From: Rickettsiales bacterium
GTDB lineage: Bacteria > Pseudomonadota > Alphaproteobacteria > Rickettsiales > SXRF01
NCBI GenBank assembly: GCA_005792635.1
Contig: SXRF01000100.1
Location: 1 to 33,867 of the forward strand
Length of the DNA stretch: 33,867 bases
Direction: 5' to 3'
The translations under genes were made by a program, and so were the position numbers. Below the pieces are notes generated by a model. The model made no database searches and was not told the origin of the DNA. It saw only the letters and a list, made by a program, of their open reading frames with translations. Below are positions 8,799 through 17,204 of this stretch, piece by piece. Within the stretch, counting starts at the first letter, position 1, and each line of letters opens with the position of its first letter.

Positions 8799-10373
8799 AT
8801 GGGCATGACAAACGCCAAACTGATAAAAGAAATAGAAATAAACCCAGAATTTGAGCGGGCTATATCGCTGATGGCGGATAGCGATAAGAGCTTGTTCGTC
8901 ACGGGGAAGGCGGGAACGGGGAAGTCCACCTTGCTGGATCATTTTTGTTCGAATACTGACAAAAAACCAGTAGTTCTTGCGCCCACAGGCGTTGCCGCGC
9001 TGAATGTTAAGGGGCAAACTATCCATAGTTTTTTTAATTTTTATGTGGATGTGACACCAGAAAAAATACAAAAGCGAAAAACCAAGCCAAGAAACGCAAA
9101 GCTTTATAAAAAACTGAGAACTGTTATCATTGATGAAGTGTCTATGGTGCGGGCGGATTTGCTGGATTGTATTGATGTTTTTCTTCGTATGTATGGCCCT
9201 GATATTAAAAAACCATTTGGCGGCGTGCAGATGATTTTTGTCGGCGATTTATACCAATTGCCGCCCGTAGTTGCGGGTGATGAGGGGAAAATTTTTAGCA
9301 CTCATTATGAAACACCATATTTTTTTAGCGCACACGCCATACAGCAATTAAATCTGGAGGTTATCGAGCTAGAAAAAGTCTATCGCCAGAAGGACGAAGA
9401 ATTTGTTGGGTTATTAAACCGCATCCGTAATAATTCTGTTGAAGCAAAAGATATTGAGCATCTTAATAGTCGGTTTGATGATGCGGCGATGATAAAAGAC
9501 GGTGAGTTTTACATTACCCTGACCACCACCAATAAAAAAGCGGATGAGGTAAATGACGAGCATTTACAGGCGTTAAAAGGCAAAATTTATCGCTCGGCGG
9601 CGCATATTTCTGGCGATTTTGGCAAGGAATATTTCCCCACTGCCACCGATTTGCAGTTCAAAATCGGCGCACAAATTATGCTGCTGAATAATGACACTAA
9701 AAAACGCTGGGTTAATGGCAGCATCGGGGTTATTGAAGCGATAAAAAAAGACGAAGACGGCGATGAATATATTAGCGTTCGCCTGAATGAAAGCGACAGA
9801 TTGGTTTGCGTTGAGCCATTTGCTTGGGAGGTTTTCCATTTTTCCTTCGACGGCGAGCAGATTGTTTCCGAGCCAGTCGGCACATTTACGCAATATCCAT
9901 TTCGCCTTGCGTGGGCGATTACCATTCATAAAAGCCAAGGGAAAACCTTTGACCGCGTGATTATCGACATCGGCAAGGGAACATTTGTCTCAGGGCAGAT
10001 GTATGTCGCACTCAGCCGTTGCACGAGTTTTGAGGGTATAATCCTGAAGACTCCCATCAAGGCGAGCAGCATTCGCACCGATTTCCGCATTTTCAAATTC
10101 CTCACCAGCTATCAATATAACAAAGCCGCCAAGGAATTATCGCATGATGATAAGGTTGCGCTTATTGAAAAGGCTATCCATGAAAAATTCAATCTGAATA
10201 TGACCTATCTCAAAGCCAATGACACAAAATCCACCCGCGTTATAAAACCGCTAACCGTGGGGACGGAGGATTATCAAGGGAAAAAATTCCCCGGGATGAA
10301 GGCGTTCTGCACCAACAGAAAAGAAGAGCGCATGTTTCATGTTGGTAGGATTTTGAAGCTAGAACGCGCTTAG
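8799..10373 (+). CDS. Pif1-like helicase with C-terminal WYL-like domain
   Basis: 524 aa; Walker A GKAGTGKSTLL, APTGVAALNVKGQTIHSFF, VIIDEVSMVRADLLD, AITIHKSQGKTFDRVIID; C-terminal NMTYLKANDTKSTRVIKPL...FHVGRI resembles WYL. Confidence 0.88.
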   Translation: MGMTNAKLIKEIEINPEFERAISLMADSDKSLFVTGKAGTGKSTLLDHFCSNTDKKPVVLAPTGVAALNVKGQTIHSFFNFYVDVTPEKIQKRKTKPRNAKLYKKLRTVIIDEVSMVRADLLDCIDVFLRMYGPDIKKPFGGVQMIFVGDLYQLPPVVAGDEGKIFSTHYETPYFFSAHAIQQLNLEVIELEKVYRQKDEEFVGLLNRIRNNSVEAKDIEHLNSRFDDAAMIKDGEFYITLTTTNKKADEVNDEHLQALKGKIYRSAAHISGDFGKEYFPTATDLQFKIGAQIMLLNNDTKKRWVNGSIGVIEAIKKDEDGDEYISVRLNESDRLVCVEPFAWEVFHFSFDGEQIVSEPVGTFTQYPFRLAWAITIHKSQGKTFDRVIIDIGKGTFVSGQMYVALSRCTSFEGIILKTPIKASSIRTDFRIFKFLTSYQYNKAAKELSHDDKVALIEKAIHEKFNLNMTYLKANDTKSTRVIKPLTVGTEDYQGKKFPGMKAFCTNRKEERMFHVGRILKLERA

Positions 10374-11387
10374 CGGCCAGCGAGCGCGTGGCTCAAAATC
10401 TAGACTATCGCTTAGCCCAAGGCGGAAGCGTTCCAACCCTGCCCACGCTATCATCGCCGCGTTATCTGTGCAGAGTTTTATCGGCGGGGCAATGAGCGAC
10501 AAGCCATTTTCCGCGAGTAAGCTTTGCAATTGCCCGCGAATATATTGATTTGCCGCCACACCGCCCGCCAGCACAAAATCCTTGCCATCTTGGTGTTGTT
10601 CTTTGAATTTTTTGATGGCGAATTGACTGCGTTCAAGCAGGCTCTTAGTCGCGGTATATTGAAAAGAAGCACAGATGTCGGCAGTTTTTTGCGCGTCGAT
10701 TGCGCCTAGTTTCTCTATCTGCAAGCGCACGGCGGTTTTTAGCCCTGAGAAGGACAAATCGCAACCATCGCGTCCGTGCAAGGGCAGGGGGAGTTTATAG
10801 GCATTAGGATCGCCATTTTTTGCCGCAGCCTCCACCGCCGCACCACCGGGATAGCCAAGCCCGAGCATCTTTGCGGTTTTATCGTAAGCCTCGCCGAGTG
10901 CGTCATCAATTGTTCCGCCAAGCTTTTGATATTTGCCAACACCACTCACAATTAAAAACTGGCAATGTCCACCAGAAACCAACAATAATAAATAGGGAAA
11001 CGGAACGCTATCGGTAAGGCGGACTGTGAGCGCGTGTCCCTCGAGATGGTTCACGGCGATAAAAGGCTTCTTCGCCACGCTGGCAATGGCTTTTGCCGTC
11101 ATAACGCCAACAATCACACCTCCGATTAACCCTGGTCCCGCCGTTGCCGCCACCGCGTCAATCTCGGAAAGAGAAACCCCCGCCTCCGTAATTGCGCGGT
11201 TTATAACATTTTCGATATGCTCCATATGGGCGCGGGCGGCGATTTCAGGCACAACCCCGCCATACGCCTCATGCTCGAGCTGCGACCACACGATATTGGA
11301 AAGAATGCGCTTACCGCAATCAGCATCATCGCTGACCACCGCCGCCGCCGTTTCATCACAACTAGATTCTATACCGAGGACTAACAT
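10359..11387 (-). CDS. tsaD: tRNA N6-adenosine threonylcarbamoyltransferase
   Basis: 342 aa; MLVLGIESSCDETAAAVV, VNHLEGHALTVRL, LVSGGHCQFLIV; tail-to-tail 15-nt overlap with the helicase. Confidence 0.97.
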   Translation of the reverse strand: MLVLGIESSCDETAAAVVSDDADCGKRILSNIVWSQLEHEAYGGVVPEIAARAHMEHIENVINRAITEAGVSLSEIDAVAATAGPGLIGGVIVGVMTAKAIASVAKKPFIAVNHLEGHALTVRLTDSVPFPYLLLLVSGGHCQFLIVSGVGKYQKLGGTIDDALGEAYDKTAKMLGLGYPGGAAVEAAAKNGDPNAYKLPLPLHGRDGCDLSFSGLKTAVRLQIEKLGAIDAQKTADICASFQYTATKSLLERSQFAIKKFKEQHQDGKDFVLAGGVAANQYIRGQLQSLLAENGLSLIAPPIKLCTDNAAMIAWAGLERFRLGLSDSLDFEPRARWPLSAF

Positions 11388-11478
11388 TTTATTTTTTCAT
11401 TTTTGGAAAACAAACAGAAACCAGCACCACATGCCAACTTTACGCCGAAAAGTCAACCGACAAGAACATGCTGTCATT

Positions 11479-11507
11479 TTTACATCCCTCCTTACGCCAT
11501 CCTTATA
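11479..11507 (+). promoter_or_regulatory. Putative OmpR/PhoB-family direct-repeat site upstream of csbD-like gene
   Basis: TTTAC(11479)...CTTACGCC(11491)...CTTAT(11502); the last two half-sites are 11 bp apart. Confidence 0.45.
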
Positions 11508-11604
11508 TAAGCACTGATAGCTCGCATAGCATCCTTAGCTTGCTCCTGCCATTCATTGCAAGCGTTGCAATTGACAACGATAACCAACTTTTAGGAGAAT
11601 TTTT

Positions 11605-11838
11605 ATGAATAAAGAACAAGTTCAAGGCAAAGCTGAACAGCTAAAAGGCAAGCTTAAAGAAGCTTTCGGCAAGCTTGGTAACGATGATTTGAGGCTCATC
11701 GCTGAAGGAAAACGCGACCAATTCGTTGGTAGAGTGGTTGAGCTTCAAGGCATTGCTAAAGAAGATGCTGAAAAGAAAATCAAAGCAATTGAAGATGCTT
11801 GCACTTCTGAGTGTTCAACTTCGACCAAAGTTGCATAA
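11605..11838 (+). CDS. CsbD family stress protein
   Basis: 77 aa; MNKEQVQGKAEQLKGKLKEAFGKLGNDDLRLIAEGKRDQFVGRVVELQGI; RBS taggag. Confidence 0.92.
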   Translation: MNKEQVQGKAEQLKGKLKEAFGKLGNDDLRLIAEGKRDQFVGRVVELQGIAKEDAEKKIKAIEDACTSECSTSTKVA

Positions 11839-11865
11839 TTAAACCACAAAAATAGGAGATATATT

Positions 11866-12021
11866 ATGCCTGACAATAAAACAAACGCTAATCAGAATAA
11901 CCAACAGCAAAAACCAAATCAACCAGCAAAACCAATTATTGCTGGTGATAAATCTGGTTCTGCGAAAAACATGAATCCAAATGCTAAACCTATGGATACT
12001 AAAAAAACTCACAAGGCTTAG
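11866..12021 (+). CDS. Small N/Q/K-rich hydrophilic protein of unknown function (51 aa)
   Basis: MPDNKTNANQNNQQQKPNQPAKPIIAGDKSGSAKNMNPNAKPMDTKKTHKA*; RBS aataggag; sits between csbD-like gene and a strong terminator; absent from the supplied ORF track. Confidence 0.65.
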   Translation: MPDNKTNANQNNQQQKPNQPAKPIIAGDKSGSAKNMNPNAKPMDTKKTHKA

Positions 12022-12040
12022 TGGTTTTAACTGCTAATTG

Positions 12041-12071
12041 AGAACTGGGCTTTATGCCCAGTTCTTTTTTT
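12041..12071 (+). terminator. Rho-independent terminator after the csbD-like operon
   Basis: GAACTGGGC TTTAT GCCCAGTTC followed by TTTTTTT; perfect 9-bp stem. Confidence 0.93.
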
Positions 12072-12087
12072 ATGGAATGACAGTTTT

Positions 12088-13080
12088 ATGAAAATAAAAA
12101 TCGTTTTTTTGTGGTGCTTTATTCTTTCGTCTTTTCCTGCATTTGCCAGCGAAGAGCGCGTAGAAGAAGACGATAAAGGCATTTTTGGCGTGGTGATTGA
12201 AAATGATAGTTTTGCGGGAACTGACCGTGATTATACCAATGGCATTCGCTTTTCGTGGATGTCATCGGAAGAAAAAATGCCAAGCTGGGTGCGAGCTGTG
12301 GCTGGAGTATTGCCGCTGGCGAGCGATGGTAAAAAACGCATCAGCATCGCAGCAGGGCAGAATATGTTTGCGCCACAAGACCTTTCGCGCAGAGATTTAG
12401 TAGCAGGAGATCATCCTTATGGTGGTTGGCTTTATGGCTCGGTGGGTATGGTGTCGGATACGGGAAAAACTTTGGATAATGTGATGCTGACGCTTGGGCA
12501 TACTGGGTCGCTTTCTTTTGCCGAACCAACGCAGAAATTTGTGCATCATGTGACAGGCAGCCCGCAGCCGATGGGGTGGGATAATCAGATAAAAAACGAG
12601 GCGGGAATAATACTGACTTATGAGCGCAAATGGCGCGGAATGTATGAGTTTTCGCCATTTGGCATGGGCGCGGATATAACCCCGCATGTTGGCGTTAATC
12701 TGGGCAATATCAACACGGATGCTAGCGTGGGAGCGACATTTCGCCTTGGCTATGACCTGCCCGCGGATTATGGCGCACCGCGCATCCGCCCCAGCCTTGC
12801 AGGTTCGGATTTTTTTATCCCCACGAAAAATCTCGGCGGATATTTATTCACAACCATTGAGGAAAGAGCCGTTGCTAGAAATATATTTTTAGACGGTAAT
12901 ACATTCCAAGATAGTGCGCATGTGCATAAAGAAAATTTGGTTAGTAGTTTGCAAGTTGGCGCGGCGATGACTTACGGCGCAGCTCGGCTTTCCTATACCC
13001 AAGTTTTTATGAGCAAAGAATATAAAACCCAACAACACTCCGCAGAATTCGGCGTTCTTACGCTGTCATATCGGTTTTAG
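12088..13080 (+). CDS. LpxR/DUF2219 family lipid A deacylase-like outer membrane protein
   Basis: 330 aa; signal peptide, FGVVIENDSFAGTDRDYTNGIRFSWMS, C-terminal aromatic GVLTLSYRF as in OM beta-barrels. Confidence 0.85.
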   Translation: MKIKIVFLWCFILSSFPAFASEERVEEDDKGIFGVVIENDSFAGTDRDYTNGIRFSWMSSEEKMPSWVRAVAGVLPLASDGKKRISIAAGQNMFAPQDLSRRDLVAGDHPYGGWLYGSVGMVSDTGKTLDNVMLTLGHTGSLSFAEPTQKFVHHVTGSPQPMGWDNQIKNEAGIILTYERKWRGMYEFSPFGMGADITPHVGVNLGNINTDASVGATFRLGYDLPADYGAPRIRPSLAGSDFFIPTKNLGGYLFTTIEERAVARNIFLDGNTFQDSAHVHKENLVSSLQVGAAMTYGAARLSYTQVFMSKEYKTQQHSAEFGVLTLSYRF

Positions 13081-13115
13081 AGATAATGTTGAATTTATTT
13101 GGCAATAGGGAAACC

Positions 13116-13979
13116 TTAGCCTGCTATCTGATTCTCGAAAGTTTCCCTTTGAGAGCAATAAGCATAGCGTTCCTTTTGAGCAAACGACAATTTATTAATA
13201 ATCTGAACATAACTTTTAGAGGCTATAGTTTTATCATAGTGTATTTCAGGAGCTCCGATTTTTGACTTATCTTTTTTTGGCACAAATGAAACACAATGCC
13301 TGTTTGAAACGGGGAAGTGCTTTTTTACATTCATTCTGCCCCAGTCAATATTGTCATATTTGTAGTGTGTATCCGATGAGAGTATTTCAAGGCAACAAAA
13401 CATATCATTAAAAATAAATGGTGGTGAGCCTTCTTCAGATGTAATTAAGCATAAGTCAAAATTATCGGTTAAAGCTTTGAGTCTATGAAGAAAACTACCT
13501 TCTAAGGTGAGAGCGTAAGCCAAACCTTTACTTTCATTGCAAGCATCTACAAGCATTTTTGCATTTGGATCTACTTCTAGCATTTTGAATAACACCTGCT
13601 CCCTCTTCACGACCTTTTCTGCTACATTAGTATGTCTTGGAGTTCGTATAAAGAGGAACACAATAAATTTTATAAGTTCTTGTATTTCTGCTTGAGTGAT
13701 ATCTGAAAATCCTGTCGCATTTATTTTTTTTAATAAAGGTGCGTTATGACTTTCAATTTCTGAGAATTTTTCTTCGATCGTGTAGTTTTTATTTTGTCCT
13801 TTAATAACAGTATAAATATTCGTTTGTTTTGCCACTGAATCTACATTTCTTGGATTACTGATTTTATTTTTTCTAGCATCAAACATAAAAATGTTATCGC
13901 TCTCATTCACAAATCCGTTGAGAAACATTCGAGGCAAAATATGTTGGTCTTTAGTTTTATTCTTTTGGATATTATTCAT
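13116..13979 (-). CDS. DUF4238-like protein
   Basis: 287 aa; N-terminal KDQHILPRMFLNGFVNESDNIFMFDARKNK matches the DUF4238 pattern; AT-rich relative to neighbours. Confidence 0.75.
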   Translation of the reverse strand: MNNIQKNKTKDQHILPRMFLNGFVNESDNIFMFDARKNKISNPRNVDSVAKQTNIYTVIKGQNKNYTIEEKFSEIESHNAPLLKKINATGFSDITQAEIQELIKFIVFLFIRTPRHTNVAEKVVKREQVLFKMLEVDPNAKMLVDACNESKGLAYALTLEGSFLHRLKALTDNFDLCLITSEEGSPPFIFNDMFCCLEILSSDTHYKYDNIDWGRMNVKKHFPVSNRHCVSFVPKKDKSKIGAPEIHYDKTIASKSYVQIINKLSFAQKERYAYCSQRETFENQIAG

Positions 13980-14039
13980 AATAAAAAATGTTAATAAAAT
14001 ATTTGTTTTCCGTCAATCATCAATAGGCATAGGTAAATT

Positions 14040-14058
14040 CTTACCCTCCCCTTACACA
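14040..14058 (+). promoter_or_regulatory. Putative OmpR/PhoB-family direct-repeat site
   Basis: CTTAC(14040) and CTTACACA(14051), 11-bp phase; upstream of the 14140 ORF. Confidence 0.45.
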
Positions 14059-14139
14059 TACTTCATTTTCTCATGCTGCATTTTTATTTTGTCGGTGCTT
14101 TGCTCTTGGATAGTAGCAAACCAAACAAGGAGAAATAAA

Positions 14140-14301
14140 ATGTATTCACAACCAAATATCGGTCAGCCAGAGCATAGCAAAAGCACACCTATGATTGACA
14201 CTGATTTTGATGCTTTTGAGATGAACAGCGATTTTGGCGATAATCTGCGCGAAGCCGACGCAGCGACATTTTACCATGATGCTCGAGAGTTTGAGGAATA
14301 G
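14140..14301 (+). CDS. Small acidic hypothetical protein (53 aa)
   Basis: ATG 14140 preceded by aaggagaaataaa; MYSQPNIGQPEHSKSTPMIDTDFDAFEMNSDFGDNLREADAATFYHDAREFEE. The track ORF starting at 13891 probably has an artefactual N-terminal extension. Confidence 0.65.
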   Translation: MYSQPNIGQPEHSKSTPMIDTDFDAFEMNSDFGDNLREADAATFYHDAREFEE

Positions 14302-14315
14302 GTTCTGCCCATAAA

Positions 14316-14333
14316 CTTATAGCTTCCTTACGC
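14316..14333 (+). promoter_or_regulatory. Putative OmpR/PhoB-family direct-repeat site
   Basis: CTTAT(14316) and CTTACGC(14327), 11-bp phase; upstream of the 14422 ORF. Confidence 0.45.
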
Positions 14334-14421
14334 GGACGGGAAACCTCCGTATAGAAAAAAAATGCCGTAGCCAATAGTTATAACTCGTTAAAGTTCACCT
14401 CATACATTGAAAGAAAATTAT

Positions 14422-14688
14422 ATGGAAACACAAAACTCACAAAATTCATCTGGCAAATTTTTAGTAACTGCGGCTTTGGTAATGGTTATTGGGATTGTCG
14501 GCTATTATATTTTAACCGCGCCCGACAAACGAAATGCAGGTGAAAAACTTAGCGACGCAATAAATGAACTTCCAAATGGCGTTGATAAAGCATCGCGCCA
14601 ATTAGAAAACCGCACGCCCGCCGACAAGTTAAATGATGCGGCAAAAGACGCTGGTGATGATTTGAAAAAAGCCACTAATCAACAATAA
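14422..14688 (+). CDS. Small single-TM hypothetical protein
   Basis: METQNSQNSSGKFLVTAALVMVIGIVGYYILTAPDKRNAGEKLSDAINELPNGVDKASRQLENRTPADKLNDAAKDAGDDLKKATNQQ; one TM helix plus a charged tail. Confidence 0.75.
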   Translation: METQNSQNSSGKFLVTAALVMVIGIVGYYILTAPDKRNAGEKLSDAINELPNGVDKASRQLENRTPADKLNDAAKDAGDDLKKATNQQ

Positions 14689-14713
14689 TTTTAACCAATA
14701 AATGGAGATAATC

Positions 14714-15274
14714 ATGAGAAGCATAAAAACAATAAAATCTATTATTGCAGCCGTTGTTATAGGTGTTTTAACCCTTTCGTCGGGTGGGGCAATCGCCGCA
14801 ACTGCGGAGGATTTGAACACAGATTCAGCGCAGGCTCTACAAATTCTAACTGAAAAAAACCCGCTGGCGTCTGATATTGCCAAAAAAGCGAAAGCGGTTT
14901 TGGTTTTTCCTAACATCGTGAAGGCTGGGCTAGTATTTGGCGGAGCGTATGGCGAGGGTGTGCTTAAAAAAGGCGGCACGATTGCTGGATATTACAACTC
15001 CATAACCGCGTCATTTGGCTGGCAAGCTGGCGCACAATCATATGGGTATGCGGTGTTTTTGATGAATGATAAAGCAATTAAATATGTGCAAGAAACTCAT
15101 GGCTGGGAAATTGGTGTTGGGCCGACTGTGGTTTTGGTGAATGAAGGCGTTGCAAAAAATCTTTCATCCTCAACCTTAAAAGATGATGCTTATGCCTTTA
15201 TTTTTGACCAACAAGGCTTAATGGCTTCTTTGAGCATTGAAGGCACAAAAATTTCGCGGATTAAAACTCCATAA
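14714..15274 (+). CDS. SYLF/YSC84-related lipid-binding protein, secreted
   Basis: Signal peptide, then KAKAVLVFPNIVKAGLVFGGAYGEGVLKKGGTIAGYYNSITASFGWQAGAQSYGYAVFLM. Confidence 0.9.
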   Translation: MRSIKTIKSIIAAVVIGVLTLSSGGAIAATAEDLNTDSAQALQILTEKNPLASDIAKKAKAVLVFPNIVKAGLVFGGAYGEGVLKKGGTIAGYYNSITASFGWQAGAQSYGYAVFLMNDKAIKYVQETHGWEIGVGPTVVLVNEGVAKNLSSSTLKDDAYAFIFDQQGLMASLSIEGTKISRIKTP

Positions 15275-15280
15275 AATAGC

Positions 15281-15385
15281 TTGTCATCCCCGCCCAACCT
15301 TGTTTGAAAGAATTGGCGGGGATCTAGAGCTTGACGCACTGACTAAAAATATGTCCTTAGATACCCGCCTGCGCGGGTATGACAA
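15281..15385. repeat. Dispersed palindromic element, GTCATCCCCGCC... family (copy 1, imperfect)
   Basis: TTGTCATCCCCGCC...GGCGGGGATCTAGAGCT...GATACCCGCCTGCGCGGGTATGACAA; similar to 24101-24185. Confidence 0.8.
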
Positions 15386-15404
15386 CCGAGAGGCTCTGTA
15401 TTAC

Positions 15405-15441
15405 AAAATGCGCTATTCCTAAAAGTTTAGCGCATTTTTTT
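15405..15441 (+). terminator. Rho-independent terminator
   Basis: AAAATGCGCTA...TAGCGCATTTTTTT, 11-bp perfect stem. Confidence 0.85.
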
Positions 15442-15477
15442 ATCGCTATTTAACACATATAAGCGCAAGAATTAGCA

Positions 15478-15720
15478 ATGGAAGAGTGCAAAACAGATTT
15501 AGAGCAAGCCCGCAATGAATTATTGCGGAAGGCTTTTAATGTCGTGGCGCATGACTTCAAAACCCCGCTGTCGGTTATTATAGGCTCTCTGGGTATTATA
15601 GAGCGCATGAAAGACAGCCTTTCCCCTGAACAGATTGATAGCTTAATAAAAAGCGCACTCACCGAGGCGCACCGCCTAGATGATATGATCAGCAAAACTC
15701 TGGAATCTGCAAAGCCTTAA
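15478..15720 (+). CDS. Stand-alone HisKA/DHp domain (orphan, KdpD-like kinase fragment)
   Basis: 80 aa; H-box FNVVAHDFKTPLSVIIGSLGII, ends after the second DHp helix (LDDMISKTLESAKP); no HATPase domain follows. Confidence 0.75.
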   Translation: MEECKTDLEQARNELLRKAFNVVAHDFKTPLSVIIGSLGIIERMKDSLSPEQIDSLIKSALTEAHRLDDMISKTLESAKP

Positions 15721-15728
15721 TTGGCATT

Positions 15729-15747
15729 TTTACCACTTCCTTACACC
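15729..15747 (+). promoter_or_regulatory. Putative OmpR/PhoB-family direct-repeat site
   Basis: TTTAC(15729) and CTTACACC(15740), 11-bp phase; upstream of the 15822 lipoprotein gene. Confidence 0.45.
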
Positions 15748-15821
15748 GCACGCCAAACCTCGCATCGCATCCTTGTGTGAAGCCTGTCACACCATAATCA
15801 CAACCAAGAAAGGAAGTTTTT

Positions 15822-16265
15822 ATGATAAATAATATTTTTTCAAATAACCGAGCGATAGCACTGCTAGCCTGCGTTTCTGTTGTTTCAATGCTTGCCGCAT
15901 GTGGCACGCCTGATGGTGGGTATTATAATAAGCAAGGCAATTATGTTCCGACCGATACTCCGTATAATATAAAAAACAATAAGCATTCGTCTATGCCGGG
16001 TGGAAATCCGAATGCAGAGGCAGATCGTGAGAATAATCGCTCAGAATATCCGCGTTATACTCGCCGTGGATATTATGATTATAACGGTTATTACATGGAC
16101 AAAAATAGCGGGCTTAGTGTTCCAAGGAACATGTTTCCGCCGCGCGGCATGTGCCGTGTGTGGTTTCCAGAGCGCATGGGATATAATGAACAGCCAGCCG
16201 TTGAGTCATGCGATGGCATAAAATACCGCGTACCAGCAGGTGCGTATGTGATTTACGGCGGATAA
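15822..16265 (+). CDS. Putative lipoprotein
   Basis: 147 aa; lipobox SMLAAC; Tyr/Asn/Gly-rich mature part; RBS aaaggaag. Confidence 0.8.
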   Translation: MINNIFSNNRAIALLACVSVVSMLAACGTPDGGYYNKQGNYVPTDTPYNIKNNKHSSMPGGNPNAEADRENNRSEYPRYTRRGYYDYNGYYMDKNSGLSVPRNMFPPRGMCRVWFPERMGYNEQPAVESCDGIKYRVPAGAYVIYGG

Positions 16266-16293
16266 TCAACAATAAGAAGAAGAAGAGGGTTTT

Positions 16294-16446
16294 ATGTCAA
16301 CGCTATTATTCATAGTTTTAATACTTATCGTGGTTGGTGCTTTGCCAACATGGCCACACAGCAAAAATTGGGGCTATTACCCTAGTGGTGGCTCGGGCTT
16401 GCTACTGATTGTCTTACTTATTTTACTATTTACTGGTCGCATTTAA
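16294..16446 (+). CDS. DUF3309 family small membrane protein (50 aa)
   Basis: MSTLLFIVLILIVVGALPTWPHSKNWGYYPSGGSGLLLIVLLILLFTGRI*; hallmark GALPTWPxSxxWGYYPSGG. Missed by the supplied ORF track (short). Confidence 0.9.
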   Translation: MSTLLFIVLILIVVGALPTWPHSKNWGYYPSGGSGLLLIVLLILLFTGRI

Positions 16447-16481
16447 TTTAACACTAATTTTAGAAATCAAAGGAGCTTTTT

Positions 16482-16775
16482 ATGAACAAGAAAATACCGA
16501 TTTTAGTTGTTGTGTCTGTTTTAACTCTTGGGCTTACGGGCTGTATGGAAAATCATCGTTCAATGATGAGCAAACCAGAGGGTAAGTATAATAGCACCGA
16601 AACCTCAACAGATGCCAAAGGCACGACAACTGTAAAGCAATCAACTACTGAAGTTATTGTGGATGAAAATGGCAACAGAAGAGAAGTCATTACCTCAAAA
16701 GTTACCAAAGATCCAAAAGGCTTGTGGAACAAAACTACTACCAGCAAAACTTCGCAAACCTTTGAAGATAAATAA
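16482..16775 (+). CDS. Putative lipoprotein
   Basis: 97 aa; lipobox LGLTGC; Thr/Lys-rich mature part; RBS aaaggagc. Confidence 0.78.
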   Translation: MNKKIPILVVVSVLTLGLTGCMENHRSMMSKPEGKYNSTETSTDAKGTTTVKQSTTEVIVDENGNRREVITSKVTKDPKGLWNKTTTSKTSQTFEDK

Positions 16776-16802
16776 TTTTAACACCTAAAAAGGAATAAAA
16801 TC

Positions 16803-17051
16803 ATGTTTAATAAAACCGCAAAAGACGAAACTGTTAGCACTCTAAGCCTTACGGATCATAATATTGCTGATGATTTACACGATGCAGCACATAGTGCAGG
16901 ACGCAAAGTTCGTAGTCTGTATAATTCCGCAAGCGATGAAATAAGTCATGCCAGCAGCGCAGTGACGGGTGAAATCCGTGGTAATCCAATTCGTTCAAGT
17001 GCAATCGCCCTTGGTCTTGGCTTTGTAATTGGCGCGCTGCTGCGTCGTTAG
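16803..17051 (+). CDS. DUF883/ElaB-YqjD-like membrane-anchored protein
   Basis: 82 aa; amphipathic helical N-terminal part and C-terminal EIRGNPIRSSAIALGLGFVIGALLRR. Confidence 0.78.
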   Translation: MFNKTAKDETVSTLSLTDHNIADDLHDAAHSAGRKVRSLYNSASDEISHASSAVTGEIRGNPIRSSAIALGLGFVIGALLRR

Positions 17052-17122
17052 TTTTAATTACTGATGTGAATAGGCAGGGTGGTTTTGGCTGCTCTGCCTA
17101 TTTTATACAAAAGGATAATAAT

Positions 17123-17200
17123 ATGCGTAGTTTATTACTTTGGTTATTCGGAGTTCCTATTTTTGTTATCATATTGCTTAACTTATTTCATGTGATTTAG
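17123..17200 (+). CDS. Very small hydrophobic protein (25 aa)
   Basis: MRSLLLWLFGVPIFVIILLNLFHVI*; RBS aaaggataat; between two co-directional membrane protein genes. Confidence 0.65.
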   Translation: MRSLLLWLFGVPIFVIILLNLFHVI

Positions 17201-17204
17201 AGAT

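Noticed and set aside
13891-14138. N-terminal part of the 136-aa ORF 13891-14301
   Set aside because: Overlaps the DUF4238-like gene and an AT-rich promoter region; a well-placed RBS and ATG at 14140 fit better.
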